Source: Pseudomonadota bacterium (GTDB lineage Bacteria; Pseudomonadota; Alphaproteobacteria; Acetobacterales; Acetobacteraceae). Taken from it: a stretch of 64,000 bases of DNA. The stretch is from contig JAFEFW010000625.1 in the NCBI GenBank assembly GCA_018240405.1, forward strand, positions 1-64,000. Reading direction: 5' to 3'. The notes beneath the pieces are model-generated. The model had not been told where the DNA came from. It saw only the letters and a list, made by a program, of their open reading frames with translations, and made no database searches. Shown in pieces: positions 1 to 11,349 of the stretch; position 1 is the stretch's first letter; every line of letters begins with the position of its first letter. The position numbers and the translations under genes are program-made.

Positions 1-1555
1 AGTCGGCGCGCGTCTGGAACAGCGCCACCCGCCAATAGCAGACCGCCAGGGCCAGCACTGGTACGCTGGCGGTCAGGCTCGCCCAGGGCAGCGGCTGCGT
101 GCGGCGGTTCTGGAACCACAGCCCGGTGGCGGCGAAGAAGCCCGCGGTCAGCGCTGCGGTGGCAATCAGCGCCTGCACCACCGCCGGCGTCCAATTGCTC
201 GGATGCTCCAGCGGGCCGGGCCAGTCGGTGATGTCCATCGACCAGCCGGCAAACAGCAGCAGCGCCAGCAGCGCGGCGAGGAACGGCAGCAGGCGCAGAC
301 GCGCTTCCTGCGCCGCCTTGGCCACGGTCAGCGGCGCCAGCAGCAGCACGCCAGCCCGCGTCTCCCAGGACTGCAGGTCGTTGCACAACGCCAGGCCGGT
401 CAGGCCGAGGATTGCCACCGGTACCCACACAAGGCGGCGGCCGATCGGATGGTCCAGCGCAGCGGGCGGCAGCAGCCAGAGGTTCAGTGCGGCGACCGCT
501 GGGACAAAGAAGGCGGGCGCCCAGGCGTCGACGCCCGGCCCTATGGCCAGTGCGGTCAGCACCCACATCGCATCGGCGATGGTGGCTGCCCAGCCGAGCC
601 AGATCCAGGCGGTGTAGCGGACGACGCCGAGGGCGGCGGCGGAGACGAACAGCAGGTAGCCGAACAGGCCGGGCAGCCAGGGCTGTTGCGTCTGCACCAG
701 CAACGGCGTGACGAAGGCGCCGATCAGGCCGATGGCGGCGACGACCTGTCCATGTAGCAGTGCCAGCGCCAGCCCAATCAAGGACGCGGCGGCCATCAGC
801 ACGAAAGCAAGCAGCGGTGGGATCAGGTCATAGAGCGGGCCGGCGCCGTAAGCGGCGCCGAACAGTGCGCCCACGCCGCCAGCCGCGAGCGCGGCGGGCG
901 CGAGGTCGGGGCCGAAGACGACGGCCGGCGTGGATTGGGTCGCCGCCGCTCCTGTCTGTGCCAGGCCGGTTCCGTCTGATCCCGACGCGCCGGTGAGGTC
1001 GAGATCCTGTTCCGCTGCGGCGCTGACCGCCGGTTCATCCGCGGGTGGTGCGGTTCTGTCGCGCCGGCGCAGCCATTCGGCGCCGGCGATCAGCGCCACG
1101 CCCAGCAGCGCCGCCAGCGTGCAGCGTACCGCGGGGCCCAGCAGATCCTGCTCCACGGCGTAGCGCACCAGGAAGACGGCAGCCATCAGCAGCGCCAGCG
1201 CGCCCGCCCAGATGCCCCAGCGGGTCGTTAGCAGCGCCTCCAGGTCCAGGTTCGGTTTGGCGGGCTGGGCATCAGACGGCTCTGCGGGCGTGGCATCACT
1301 GGTTGCGGCCGGCTGTGGCTCCGGTTCCGCCAGGTCCGGCGCGGGGGCGGCGACCGGTGCGGCGCCCGAGCGTAACGTGTCATCGACCGCGGCCGGCATC
1401 ACTGGCGCCGCGGCCGCCTCCGTGCCCAGGCGGCGGCGCAGTTCGGCCACCTCGCGCAGTGCTCGGCGTGCCTTGAAGTAGCCGATGACGCCCAGCAGCC
1501 AGCCGACCAGAGCGGCCAGCGCTACCAGGATGAAGAACAGGATTTCATCGTCCAT
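1..1555 (-). CDS. DUF2339 family polytopic membrane protein (3' end beyond the window)
   Basis: The reading frame is open on the minus strand from an ATG at 1553-1555 to the left edge without a stop, so about 518 residues are visible and the C-terminus is missing. It starts with an N-terminal membrane anchor (MDDEILFFILVALAALVGWL), followed by a charged helix (residues about 28-45, rich in Arg and Glu) and an Ala/Pro-rich linker. From about residue 110 on there are closely packed hydrophobic helices. This order (anchor, short coiled segment, linker, many transmembrane helices) matches the DUF2339 membrane proteins, whose biochemical role is unknown. It is divergent from osmC. The family call is confident; no function is claimed. 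Confidence 0.75.
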   Translation of the reverse strand, partial: MDDEILFFILVALAALVGWLLGVIGYFKARRALREVAELRRRLGTEAAAAPVMPAAVDDTLRSGAAPVAAPAPDLAEPEPQPAATSDATPAEPSDAQPAKPNLDLEALLTTRWGIWAGALALLMAAVFLVRYAVEQDLLGPAVRCTLAALLGVALIAGAEWLRRRDRTAPPADEPAVSAAAEQDLDLTGASGSDGTGLAQTGAAATQSTPAVVFGPDLAPAALAAGGVGALFGAAYGAGPLYDLIPPLLAFVLMAAASLIGLALALLHGQVVAAIGLIGAFVTPLLVQTQQPWLPGLFGYLLFVSAAALGVVRYTAWIWLGWAATIADAMWVLTALAIGPGVDAWAPAFFVPAVAALNLWLLPPAALDHPIGRRLVWVPVAILGLTGLALCNDLQSWETRAGVLLLAPLTVAKAAQEARLRLLPFLAALLALLLFAGWSMDITDWPGPLEHPSNWTPAVVQALIATAALTAGFFAATGLWFQNRRTQPLPWASLTASVPVLALAVCYWRVALFQTRAD

Positions 1556-1685
1556 GCGCTATCGTTCGGTGCCGGTGCCCGCCGCGTCAATGCGCAGACG
1601 CAAGGGACGTCACCGGTTGGTGAGGTCCCTGCCTGTCCTCCGGTCGCGGCCCATATGCCCCGAACACCATCCAGGAGTACGCAGC

Positions 1686-2120
1686 ATGGCCTCGATCAAA
1701 CGGCACGCCTCGGCGCAATGGCACGGCACCGGCAAGGAAGGCACCGGCAGCCTGACCACACAAAGCGGCACGCTGAAGGACACGCCGTACGGCTTCAACG
1801 CCCGGTTCGGCGACGGCAAGGGGACGAACCCGGAGGAACTGATCGCCGTAGCGCATGCCGGGTGTTTCAGCATGGCAACGGCATTCCAGTTGAGTGGCGC
1901 CGGCCATCCGCCCGAAAGCCTGGATTGCGAGGCGACACTGACCATGGACCAGGTGCCGGGCGGGTTCAAAATCTCCGCCATCCACCTGACGCTGAAGGCG
2001 AAGGTGCCGGGGATCGACAACGATACGTTCCAGAAGCTGGCAGGAGAGGCGAAGGCCAACTGCCCTGTCTCAAAGGTACTGAACGCCGAAATCACCCTGG
2101 ACGCGACGCTGTCGCAGTAG
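1686..2120 (+). CDS. osmC: OsmC-type peroxiredoxin
   Basis: This 144-residue protein has the usual OsmC length. The two family cysteines are in place: Cys60 in HAGCFSMA and Cys126 in ANCPVSK. In characterised OsmC proteins this pair reduces organic hydroperoxides in the cytoplasm, with the first cysteine as peroxidatic residue. The start at 1686 was chosen over an upstream in-frame ATG at 1485 because it has GGAG about 8 bases upstream and because family similarity begins there. A strong hairpin plus T-rich tract follows the stop. With katE at 4.1-6.2 kb it adds to the peroxide defence encoded here, although the two are not in one operon. Confidence 0.93.
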   Translation: MASIKRHASAQWHGTGKEGTGSLTTQSGTLKDTPYGFNARFGDGKGTNPEELIAVAHAGCFSMATAFQLSGAGHPPESLDCEATLTMDQVPGGFKISAIHLTLKAKVPGIDNDTFQKLAGEAKANCPVSKVLNAEITLDATLSQ

Positions 2121-2124
2121 CCAC

Positions 2125-2160
2125 CGGCCGGCGCCCGCAAGCGCCGGCCGTCGTTTCTTT
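2125..2160 (+). terminator. Rho-independent terminator after osmC
   Basis: A perfect 10-bp inverted repeat (2125-2134 with 2141-2150, six-base loop) is followed by TCGTTTCTTT. It lies directly after the osmC stop and directly before the stop of the convergent SDR gene, so the hairpin may serve both genes; only the plus strand has the T-rich tail. Confidence 0.8.
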
Positions 2161-2941
2161 ACGACATCGATGAGTTGAATGCGCCGCCGTCGAGCAGCAG
2201 GTTCTGCCCGACCATGAAGCTGATCTTGGCGGAGCAGAGGAACGCGCAGGCGTCACCGAATTCCGCCGGATCGCCGGCACGGCCCGCCGGGGTGGCAGCC
2301 AGACGCTCCTGCACGACCTCATCCACCGACCGGTTGGTCCGCCGCGCCGCCTCCTGGAATCCGCCGCGCAGGCGGTCGGTCAGGAACGGACCCGGCAGCA
2401 GGTTGTTGATGATGACGTTGTGCCGCGCCACCTGCCGCGCGAGGCCGGCGACGAAGCCGGTCAGTCCGGCGCGGGCACCGTTGCTCATGCCCAGTTCGGG
2501 GATCGGCGACTTCACCGAGGCCGAGGTGATGTTGACAATCCGCCCGAACTTCCGCTCCGTCATGCCGTCCACGACAGACTTGATGAACAGGATCGGTGCC
2601 AGCATGTTGGCATCGACGGCCTTGATCCAGTCCTCGCGACCCCACTCACGGAAATCGCCGCGCGGCGGGCCGCCGTTGTTGTTGATCAGGATGTCCGGCT
2701 GCGGGCAGGCGGCCAGCGCGGCGGCCCTGCCAGCCTCGGACGTGATGTCACCCGGCACGGCCGTCACGTTCACGCCGGTCATCTGGCGGATTTCCTCGGC
2801 GGTCTTTTCCAGGTCTGCGGCGGTGCGGGCGGTGATGACGAGGTCCACGCCCTCCCGCGCCAGGGAAATGGCGCAGGCGCGGCCGAGCCCTTTGCTGGCG
2901 GCGCAGACGATGGCTTTCTTGCCCTTGAGTCCCAGGTCCAT
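2159..2941 (-). CDS. SDR-fold protein of the beta-ketoacyl-ACP-reductase-like group with a degenerate active site
   Basis: The 260-residue length and Rossmann pattern fit short-chain dehydrogenases. AASKGLG (about residues 14-20) stands at the nucleotide-binding glycine motif and NNNGG replaces NNAG. The serine of the catalytic tetrad is plausible (VNITSASV), but the YxxxK motif reads SNGAR, so the catalytic Tyr and Lys are Ser and Arg. A conserved SDR subgroup resembling beta-ketoacyl reductases is known to lack perfect cofactor and tetrad motifs, and this protein appears to belong to it. The reaction is therefore unknown. A GGGAGGA ribosome site 8 bases before the ATG supports the start. 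It converges with osmC and diverges from the TfoX-like gene. Confidence 0.85.
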   Translation of the reverse strand: MDLGLKGKKAIVCAASKGLGRACAISLAREGVDLVITARTAADLEKTAEEIRQMTGVNVTAVPGDITSEAGRAAALAACPQPDILINNNGGPPRGDFREWGREDWIKAVDANMLAPILFIKSVVDGMTERKFGRIVNITSASVKSPIPELGMSNGARAGLTGFVAGLARQVARHNVIINNLLPGPFLTDRLRGGFQEAARRTNRSVDEVVQERLAATPAGRAGDPAEFGDACAFLCSAKISFMVGQNLLLDGGAFNSSMS

Positions 2942-3015
2942 GGGTGGTTCCTCCCGTTTTCGGTGAAGCGGGAACGATATCAGGGCGGCGGACGGACGGC
3001 TATGGGTGGGGGAAG

Positions 3016-3387
3016 ATGGTCGCCAGTGCCGGTTTTGCCGACTTTCTGCTGGAGCAACTTGCGCCGCTCGGTCCGCTGACGATGCGGCGGATGTTCGGCA
3101 AGACCGGCGTGTTCTGTAACGGTCTGATGTTCGCCATGGTGACCGAGGACACGCTGTATGTCCGGGTCGATGATGACAACCGGGCCGTGTTCGCGGAAGC
3201 GGCGTCGGAGCCGCCGCTGAGCTACGAAAAGCAGGGCCGGAGCATCGACCTGGCGTTCTGGCGCGTGCCAGACCGGCTGCTGGACGAGCCCGAGGAGCTG
3301 CTGCACTGGGCCCGCGCGGCGCTGGGGGCCGCTCGGCGGGTGGCGGCCGAGCGGCCGGTGCAGCGGCGCACCAAACGCGGACTGTAG
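3016..3387 (+). CDS. TfoX/Sxy N-terminal-domain protein
   Basis: A 123-residue protein matching the TfoX/Sxy N-terminal domain: F..LLEQLAPLG near the N-terminus, the MRRMFGKTGVF signature at about residues 23-33, and a conserved YVRVD strand. It lacks the C-terminal TfoX domain. In gammaproteobacteria full-length Sxy/TfoX co-activates competence genes with CRP, but short single-domain versions are widespread and mostly uncharacterised, so a competence role should not be assumed. The start at 3016 (GTGGGGGAAG immediately upstream) is preferred over an in-frame start at 2944 that would add a non-homologous leader. The C-terminal tail is Arg-rich. Confidence 0.85.
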   Translation: MVASAGFADFLLEQLAPLGPLTMRRMFGKTGVFCNGLMFAMVTEDTLYVRVDDDNRAVFAEAASEPPLSYEKQGRSIDLAFWRVPDRLLDEPEELLHWARAALGAARRVAAERPVQRRTKRGL

Positions 3388-3478
3388 CGCGCCGCTACTG
3401 CCGCGGGCTGCCGGTCCCGCCATTGTTTAAGGGGAATGGACCGGGCAGGCCCGACACGCCAACTGACTCAGGGTTGGC

Positions 3479-3913
3479 TCAACTGGCGGTACGAATCTCC
3501 CCGAAGCGCTCCCAAGAGGTGCCGTTGAAGCGCACCATCTGCTCCTGGTTGATCGGGGCGAACCGTGTCGGGCTGGTATTGATCTTGATCCCCGGCAGCA
3601 GCATCGGCACGACGAGGTCGTGCAGACTGGCCACCTGGCGCATGACGTTGGCGCGCGTAAGGTCATCGCCGCACTGCTTCAGCACCTGCATCAGCGTGTG
3701 AACAGTGGCAAAGGCGTATGAAAAGTTCGCGTCGTCGACAGCGCCTTCGCGAATGCGCTTCTTCATGAAGTCGAGATAACCCAGCACGTCCTCATCCTTG
3801 GCGTAGGCGGGGTCCTTGATGTCCTTCAGGTAGGTCACCGAGATGATGCCGACGCACTTGTCCAGCCCGACCGGGCCGAATGTGTTGGCGATCGAGCCCG
3901 CCGTGCTGCTCAT
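3479..3913 (-). pseudogene. C-terminal remnant of a Liv-type ABC solute-binding protein
   Basis: The 144-residue reading frame resembles only the last third of branched-chain-amino-acid-type solute-binding proteins. Its end (INTSPTRFAPINQEQMVRFN, then SWERFGEI) is the typical closing segment of that family. Family members are about 380-410 residues with a signal peptide; no signal peptide, N-lobe or in-frame continuation is visible upstream, where the sequence turns into non-coding DNA and then the katE 3' end. It is best read as a decayed gene whose 5' two thirds were deleted. Three intact relatives of the same broad family lie at 28.7, 41.7 and 43.1 kb. Confidence 0.7.
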
Positions 3914-4113
3914 GAAATGCGCCGGCTTCCGTTATCGAAGGACCGAACGGTCGGCGGTCTTCTGCGCCTTCTGCCGCCGCCGGCTGCGATGCGACAACCA
4001 ACACGGGAGCCGGCGCAACACGCGCCTGAAACCGGATCTTGAACCCTGTGGCCATTCGCCGGCGGGATGCGGCCTGCTGCTGGCCCTACCCACCGGCAAA
4101 TGGCCAAGACGCG

Positions 4114-6225
<2,112 letters not shown>

Positions 6226-6473
6226 CTGAGATTCCCCTGCAGAGAGCTTGCCTGATCCGGCGGCGCGGCGGCGCGGCGCTGCACCGGTTGGGCTTCGTCC
6301 ATGATGCCAACGCAGCCTGGCGTCGTTCGTTACGACGGGTGCCGGGGACGTGATGGCGATGCCACTGCATGCAGCGACGAGTGCTCGCGCGCTGCGGCGT
6401 TGGCCACCGCACGAATGGCTATCCGGACCGTCTCCGGACGCCGGGCGGCTTCAAGATGGCGGCACCGCCGCTA

Positions 6474-7277
6474 TCATTGCGGCTCAAGATCATCCGGCTC
6501 GAGCCGTCCCCGGCGGCGCCGGCCAATCGCCAGCTCCGTCACCACGCCGTGCAGTGTGCGCAGCTCCTGTTGTGTCACCTCGCCGCGCTGGAACAGGTGG
6601 CGCAGGTTGCGCACCATGCCTGGTCGCTTCGGCAGGTTGCGCAGGAACCCACAGGCATCGAGCTGATCCACCAGATGCACGAGGAAATTCTCCAGCGCCG
6701 CCTTGTCCGCCACCGGGCTCTCATGCGTCACCAGCGCCCGCGGCGGTGTGCCGTCAGCGGCGGCCCACCACTCATACGCCATCACCATGACCGCCTGCGC
6801 CAGGTTCAGCGACATGAAGTCGGGGTTGAGCGGGTAGCGCACCAGCGCGTTGGCCTGGGCCATGTCGTCGTTATCGAGGCCGGCGCGCTCCGGCCCGAAC
6901 AGCAGGCCGGCGCGCAGGCCCCGGTCGGTGATCGCCCGCAGTTCAGCCGCGGCACCGCGCGCAGTCAGCACCGGCTTGACGATATGGCGCGGGCGCGGAC
7001 AGGTGGCGAAGACGTGGTGCAGGTCAGCGACGGCGTCCGCGACTGTGTCGTGCACTGTCGCCGCATCCAGGAGCCGGTCGGCGCCGGAGGCGTTGCGCCA
7101 CGCCTTTTCCTGCGGCCAGCCGTCCCGCGGGGCGACGAGGCGGAGGTGGAACAGTCCGCCATTGGCCATCGCTCGGGCGCAGGCGCCGATATTATCCGCA
7201 AGCTGCGGGCGGACCAGGATCACAACCGGACTGTTTCCGATCGGGTGGAGGTCAGCCCCGCCGTCGCGGCCGGTCAT
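6474..7277 (-). CDS. trmJ: SpoU-family RNA 2'-O-methyltransferase, TrmJ-like
   Basis: A 267-residue SPOUT-fold methyltransferase with the family landmarks: an early ILVRPQLADNIGACARAM segment, GLLFGPERAGLDNDD (motif 2) and PLNPDFMSLNLAQAVMVMAYE (motif 3, forming the AdoMet knot). TrmJ 2'-O-methylates position 32 of several tRNAs; the same fold also covers rRNA methyltransferases, so the exact target is inferred. The ATG at 7277 was chosen although the frame stays open to 7751, because the upstream part is low-complexity and runs through a palindromic repeat region. It lies downstream of cysS on the same strand, separated by about 210 bases carrying repeats. Confidence 0.88.
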   Translation of the reverse strand: MTGRDGGADLHPIGNSPVVILVRPQLADNIGACARAMANGGLFHLRLVAPRDGWPQEKAWRNASGADRLLDAATVHDTVADAVADLHHVFATCPRPRHIVKPVLTARGAAAELRAITDRGLRAGLLFGPERAGLDNDDMAQANALVRYPLNPDFMSLNLAQAVMVMAYEWWAAADGTPPRALVTHESPVADKAALENFLVHLVDQLDACGFLRNLPKRPGMVRNLRHLFQRGEVTQQELRTLHGVVTELAIGRRRRGRLEPDDLEPQ

Positions 7278-7331
7278 AGCGGCGATGCCAGCGTACGGCC
7301 ACCTGCGCGCCTCTCGGCTTGGTGGGTGGGG

Positions 7332-7430
7332 GCCCGCCATCCACGCCTTGTGGTTGAGAATTCCGCACAGCGACAGCGCCTTTGCGGCAAAGCCGCGGAT
7401 GGCGGGCCTTCGCCCGCTATGACGGGGCCG
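7332..7430. repeat. Dispersed palindromic repeat, family 1 copy, inverted orientation
   Basis: A short hairpin at 7401-7418 (GGCGGGC, CTTC loop, GCCCGCt) joined to a longer-range 11-bp perfect inverted repeat (7332-7342 with 7397-7407, GCCCGCCATCC/GGATGGCGGGC). Read on the minus strand it matches copies at 12791, 29931 and 58350: CCGTCATRG, then the GAAG-loop hairpin, then CATCC. It lies in the trmJ-cysS gap. Confidence 0.75.
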
Positions 7431-7436
7431 GGTACG

Positions 7437-7453
7437 TGCCGGACCGTCCGGCA
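7437..7453. repeat. Short palindrome TGCCGGA-N3-TCCGGCA (family 2)
   Basis: TGCCGGACCGTCCGGCA is a near-perfect 17-base palindrome lying 6 bases beyond the family-1 repeat. Two more copies of the same palindrome occur at 21516 and 21594. Confidence 0.6.
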
Positions 7454-7485
7454 TCCGAGGCAGCCTATAAAGCTGTTTCCGGTCA

Positions 7486-8838
7486 TCACCCGGCGCGCCG
7501 CCAGATCGTGCCTTTCGGCCCATCCTCCAGCACGATCCCCTTCGCCAGTAGCTCCGCCCGGATGGCGTCCGCTCGCGCGAAATCCCTTGCCTTCCGCGCT
7601 GCCAGCCGTTCGGCGATGGCCGCCTCGATGGCAGCCGAATCGTCGACGCCACCACGGAACCACGCGTCCGGATCTTGCTGCAGCAGGCCCAGCACGCTGC
7701 CCGCCGCCAGCAGTGACGCTGCGGCCGCCGCGTCGCCCGCCAGCGCCGCATCGGCCAACGGGCGCATCTGCGTAATGGCCAACGGCGTGTTCAGGTCGTC
7801 ACACAGCGCCTCAAGCACCGGCGCAGGCACCTCGGCGGCCGGCGTCACGCCGGGATGGCCGGACAGCGCGCGGTAGAAACGATCCAGCTCGCGCTTCGCC
7901 TCGGTCAGCCCGTGGTCGGTGAAGTCCAGCAGCGACCGGTAATGCGTGCGCAGCAGCAGCAGCCGGATTGCCTCGCCCGGCGCCTTCGCCAGCACGTCGC
8001 GTACGGTGAAGAAGTTGCCGAGGCTTTTCGACATCTTCTCATCGTTCACCTGCAGCATGCCGTTATGCATCCAGTAGCGGGCGAAGTGCGAGCCGGGGAA
8101 GGCGCAGCAGCTCTGTGCCATCTCGTTTTCGTGGTGCGGGAAGATCAGGTCGCTGCCGCCGCCATGAATGTCGAAGGTCTCGCCGAGGTATTTCCAGGCC
8201 ATCGCGGAGCATTCGATGTGCCAGCCCGGCCGGCCGCGGCCCCAGGGCGAGTCCCAGCCCGGCAGGTCCGGCGTCGAAGGTTTCCACAACACGAAGTCAC
8301 CCGGATCGCGCTTATACGGCGCAACGTCGATGCGGGCGCCGGCAAGAAGTTCCTCATGGCTGCGCCCGGACAGATTGCCGTAGGTCGGGTCGGAGGCGAC
8401 GGCGAACAGGACGTGCCCCTCGGCCTCATACGCGTGGCCGCGCTCGATCAGGCGCTGGATGATCGCGATCATGTCGGCGACATGCGCCGTCGCACGCGGC
8501 TCCTGATCCGGCGGCAGCGTACCCAGGGCGGCCATGTCAGCGTGATAGTCGGCGGTGGTGCGGGCGGTGATGGCGGCAATCGGTTCGCCGCTTTCCTTCG
8601 AGCGTGTGTTGATCTTGTCGTCGATGTCGGTGATGTTCCGCACATAGGTGACGCGCGGATACAGCACGCGCAGAAGGCGGGCGAGCACGTCGAAGACGAC
8701 CGCGGCGCGACCGTTGCCGACATGGGCGAGGTCATAGACCGTCGGACCACACACATACATCCGCACGTTGGCGGGGTCGGACGGTTCGAACCGTTCCTCC
8801 CGGCGGGTGAGGCTGTTGTGGATGCGAAGGTCTGCCAT
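7486..8838 (-). CDS. cysS: Cysteinyl-tRNA synthetase
   Basis: A 450-residue class Ia synthetase that charges tRNA-Cys. The HIGH-type motif is HVGN (39-42, after PTVYDLA) and KMSKS is intact at 268-272. The four zinc ligands of the family are present at the expected spacing: Cys30, Cys210, His235 and Glu239. The length equals that of typical bacterial enzymes. The start at 8838 (MADLRIHNS) is supported by family length; an in-frame extension to 9009 has no homology, and no strong ribosome site precedes either. It is followed at a distance by trmJ. About 250 bases upstream hold no recognisable gene. Confidence 0.97.
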   Translation of the reverse strand: MADLRIHNSLTRREERFEPSDPANVRMYVCGPTVYDLAHVGNGRAAVVFDVLARLLRVLYPRVTYVRNITDIDDKINTRSKESGEPIAAITARTTADYHADMAALGTLPPDQEPRATAHVADMIAIIQRLIERGHAYEAEGHVLFAVASDPTYGNLSGRSHEELLAGARIDVAPYKRDPGDFVLWKPSTPDLPGWDSPWGRGRPGWHIECSAMAWKYLGETFDIHGGGSDLIFPHHENEMAQSCCAFPGSHFARYWMHNGMLQVNDEKMSKSLGNFFTVRDVLAKAPGEAIRLLLLRTHYRSLLDFTDHGLTEAKRELDRFYRALSGHPGVTPAAEVPAPVLEALCDDLNTPLAITQMRPLADAALAGDAAAAASLLAAGSVLGLLQQDPDAWFRGGVDDSAAIEAAIAERLAARKARDFARADAIRAELLAKGIVLEDGPKGTIWRRAG

Positions 8839-9091
8839 GCGGCGCTTTGTCTGCGAATCCGGCGGTGAACGCAACGCCGATCGCCGGGGTGAGAGGTAAG
8901 GTAGCGTGATGCCGACGGGTTTGAGTCCGACGGAAGTGCGATCGGTCGGCTTTGCCGGTCCCCAGTTGCAAGGAGAGCCGGCGAGCGCGTTGAGCCGGGT
9001 CGTTGGCATCCGTGCCGCTCATCGCCGCGGCGAGAATTCCTGCCCGTCAGTGGCGAGCTGGTAACCTCTCAGGCACCTCACCCAGCGCCCT

Positions 9092-10060
9092 CTACCCCTC
9101 GAAGCGCGCCAGTCGCACCGCCGTATGTCCCCGGCTTGGCCGCAGGCTCGGCATCACCAGCAGGCAGTCATCGTGCGGTGTGCGAATCTCCGTTTCGCCG
9201 TCCATCGCGATCAGCGTATTGCGCCGGGGAATGATGTCGCCGCCGCGATAGGCCCGCATAAAGGCAAAATTCGCCGTCATCGCCGTCACCGCCGTAGTCA
9301 CCTTCGCCACCCGGATCGACGACCGTGCAGGGGCCGGTGGCAACGGCGCATCGGCATCGATCAGAGCCAGGTGCCGCAGCAGCCCGGCGACGCTGGCGCG
9401 CATGGTCGCTACCGTCCGCACCTCCCAATGCTGCCCGGCCTCCACGAGGCAGGCGATATAGGGAGTCTCAGGATCGGCAAAGCGTCCGTAATCGATGATC
9501 CGCCTGCCATTGACATGTCCCTGATCGGACACCACCAGCGGCGGGGTGCCAATCGCGGCCGCCAATGTCCGGCCCTTGTCCGGCGTGCCGCTCAGGATCA
9601 ACGGCTCCGACGGCCACAGCATGGAATGCAGGTCGAGCAACACATCCACCGTCTCAATGAACGGCAGCACTTCCCGAGCGCGGTCGAGTTCAATGGATCG
9701 GCGGGGACCGGCCAGGATCGAGGCGTCCCAGACGCGGTTCATGTCCTCGTCGATGAAACGCGAGGCGGTGGGCCGCCTCGAGTCGAAGCGTGCAAACGCC
9801 GTAAGATTCATGAAGCCGAAGGACAGTCGCCCGCGCCGGGGTTTGATGCCGCTCTGTAACAGGTCGGCCAGCACGGCAGCGCCGGCATATTCATTGCCGT
9901 GAACCAGGCTGAACAGCGCGACGTGCGGGCCGGGTCGTCCGGAGTCCATCGTCGTGACGCCGGGAATGCCTGTGTTGCCGGGCACCCACGCGGCAATGTC
10001 AGGCCGCGGCAGGCGGACTTCAAACTCCGGCAACGGCATGGACTGGGCCGGCAGGCTCAT
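9092..10060 (-). CDS. Succinylglutamate desuccinylase/aspartoacylase (AstE/AspA) family zinc hydrolase
   Basis: A 322-residue member of the zinc-dependent AstE/AspA family. Zinc ligand motifs are visible as HGNE (in FSLVHGNEYAG) and as the His of LDLHSML, with the intervening RFIDEDMNRVW motif that follows the family pattern. Such enzymes remove an acyl group from an N-acyl amino acid; the actual substrate is not readable here. The ATG at 10060 lies 7 bases after the stop of the argE-like gene, so the two are very probably one operon. The pairing of two N-acyl-amino-acid deacylases suggests a shared role in recycling or catabolism of acylated amino acids, which is an inference. Confidence 0.88.
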   Translation of the reverse strand: MSLPAQSMPLPEFEVRLPRPDIAAWVPGNTGIPGVTTMDSGRPGPHVALFSLVHGNEYAGAAVLADLLQSGIKPRRGRLSFGFMNLTAFARFDSRRPTASRFIDEDMNRVWDASILAGPRRSIELDRAREVLPFIETVDVLLDLHSMLWPSEPLILSGTPDKGRTLAAAIGTPPLVVSDQGHVNGRRIIDYGRFADPETPYIACLVEAGQHWEVRTVATMRASVAGLLRHLALIDADAPLPPAPARSSIRVAKVTTAVTAMTANFAFMRAYRGGDIIPRRNTLIAMDGETEIRTPHDDCLLVMPSLRPSRGHTAVRLARFEG

Positions 10061-10067
10061 GACGCGA

Positions 10068-11243
10068 TCAGGCCACCAGACGATCGGCCAGCCGCCGGAT
10101 GAAGCGATCGCACGCTGCCAGTTCCGAAATCGCGATCCACTCATCGGGCTGATGCGCCTGGGCGATATGGCCCGGGCCGCAGATGATCGTTGGAATGCCG
10201 GCCTTTTCGTAGAACCCGCCCTCAGTGCCGTAGCTGACGGCACCGGTGCTGTTTGATCCGGTGAGTTGCTTGATAAGGCCGGTCAGCTCATGATCGGGCG
10301 GCAGCGACATGCCAGGCATTTCCAGTTCAATATCGTAACTGAATCCACAGGCTGGGTCGACCATCTTCATGCCGGGCTCAATCGTTTCCGCGATCCATCT
10401 GCGCATCTGTTCCATGTGGCGATACGGCGAGTCACCGGGGATATACCGCCACTCCATGGTAAATTCAGCGTGAGACGGAATGATGTTCAGAATAGTACCA
10501 CCCTGCACGGTGCCGACATGGATGGTGGTATAAGGTGGATCAAATGCCGGATCGAACGGGCCGTTCGTTGCCACGCGCCTGGCTTCCTGCGCGATCCAGG
10601 CAATCGCTTCGGCGGCAGCCTGCACCGCGTTGACGCCGCGGGCCGGGTCGCTGGAATGGCCGGGCTTCCCATGTACGGTTGCGCGCAGGTTGAGCTTGCC
10701 CTTGTGCGCCAGGATCGGCTGCATCCCGGACGGTTCACCGACCACGCAGAGCGAGGGCAGCAGCCCGGACTCGCCTAAGTCCTGGATCAGGCGCTGCGCG
10801 CCGCCGCAACCGACCTCCTCATCATAGCTGATGAACAGATGGATCGGGCGCGCCAGCTTACGCGCCTGCAGGTCGGGAACCGCGGCAAGGCAGGCGGCAA
10901 CGAATCCCTTCATATCGCAGGCGCCACGGGCAATGAGTGTGTCATCGCGGCGGCGGAGGCTGAACGGATCGCCGGTCCAGGGCTGGCCGTCGACCGGCAC
11001 GGTGTCGACATGGCCGCTGAGAGCGATGCCGCCGGCGCATTGTGGGCCGATCACGGCGTGGATGTTCGCCTTCTGCCCGCTGGCGTCGGTGCTGACGCGG
11101 TAGCTGACGCCGTGGCTGTCGAGGTAATCCCGCACGAAGCCGATCAAAGCCAGGTTCGAGTTCCGGCTCGTTGTGTCGAAACTCACCAGCCGTTCGAGCA
11201 AAGCGATCGTGGGCGTCGTGGCGGGGGCTGAGGCGGCGTCCAT
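10068..11243 (-). CDS. argE: Acetylornithine deacetylase-like M20 metallopeptidase
   Basis: A 391-residue cytoplasmic M20A enzyme. Dinuclear zinc motifs are present in order: SGHVDTVPVDGQPW, ARGACDMKGF, YDEEVGCGG (catalytic Glu-Glu), VGEPSG, and the late GPGHIAQAHQPDEW. This profile and length fit ArgE, which hydrolyses N2-acetylornithine to ornithine; other N-acyl-amino-acid deacetylases of M20 look alike, so the symbol is provisional. It is the first gene of a pair with the aspartoacylase-like gene. A 106-base divergent region separates it from the MFS gene at 11350 and should hold promoters for both. Confidence 0.87.
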   Translation of the reverse strand: MDAASAPATTPTIALLERLVSFDTTSRNSNLALIGFVRDYLDSHGVSYRVSTDASGQKANIHAVIGPQCAGGIALSGHVDTVPVDGQPWTGDPFSLRRRDDTLIARGACDMKGFVAACLAAVPDLQARKLARPIHLFISYDEEVGCGGAQRLIQDLGESGLLPSLCVVGEPSGMQPILAHKGKLNLRATVHGKPGHSSDPARGVNAVQAAAEAIAWIAQEARRVATNGPFDPAFDPPYTTIHVGTVQGGTILNIIPSHAEFTMEWRYIPGDSPYRHMEQMRRWIAETIEPGMKMVDPACGFSYDIELEMPGMSLPPDHELTGLIKQLTGSNSTGAVSYGTEGGFYEKAGIPTIICGPGHIAQAHQPDEWIAISELAACDRFIRRLADRLVA

Positions 11244-11349
11244 TGCCCCAACATATACACCTGCGCCGATGCAGCAAGCAGACGCCGCACTTGCCCGCGC
11301 TGGTGCGCAGTGGCACCGTCGACATTAACAAAAAGTCAGGGAGGCAATA

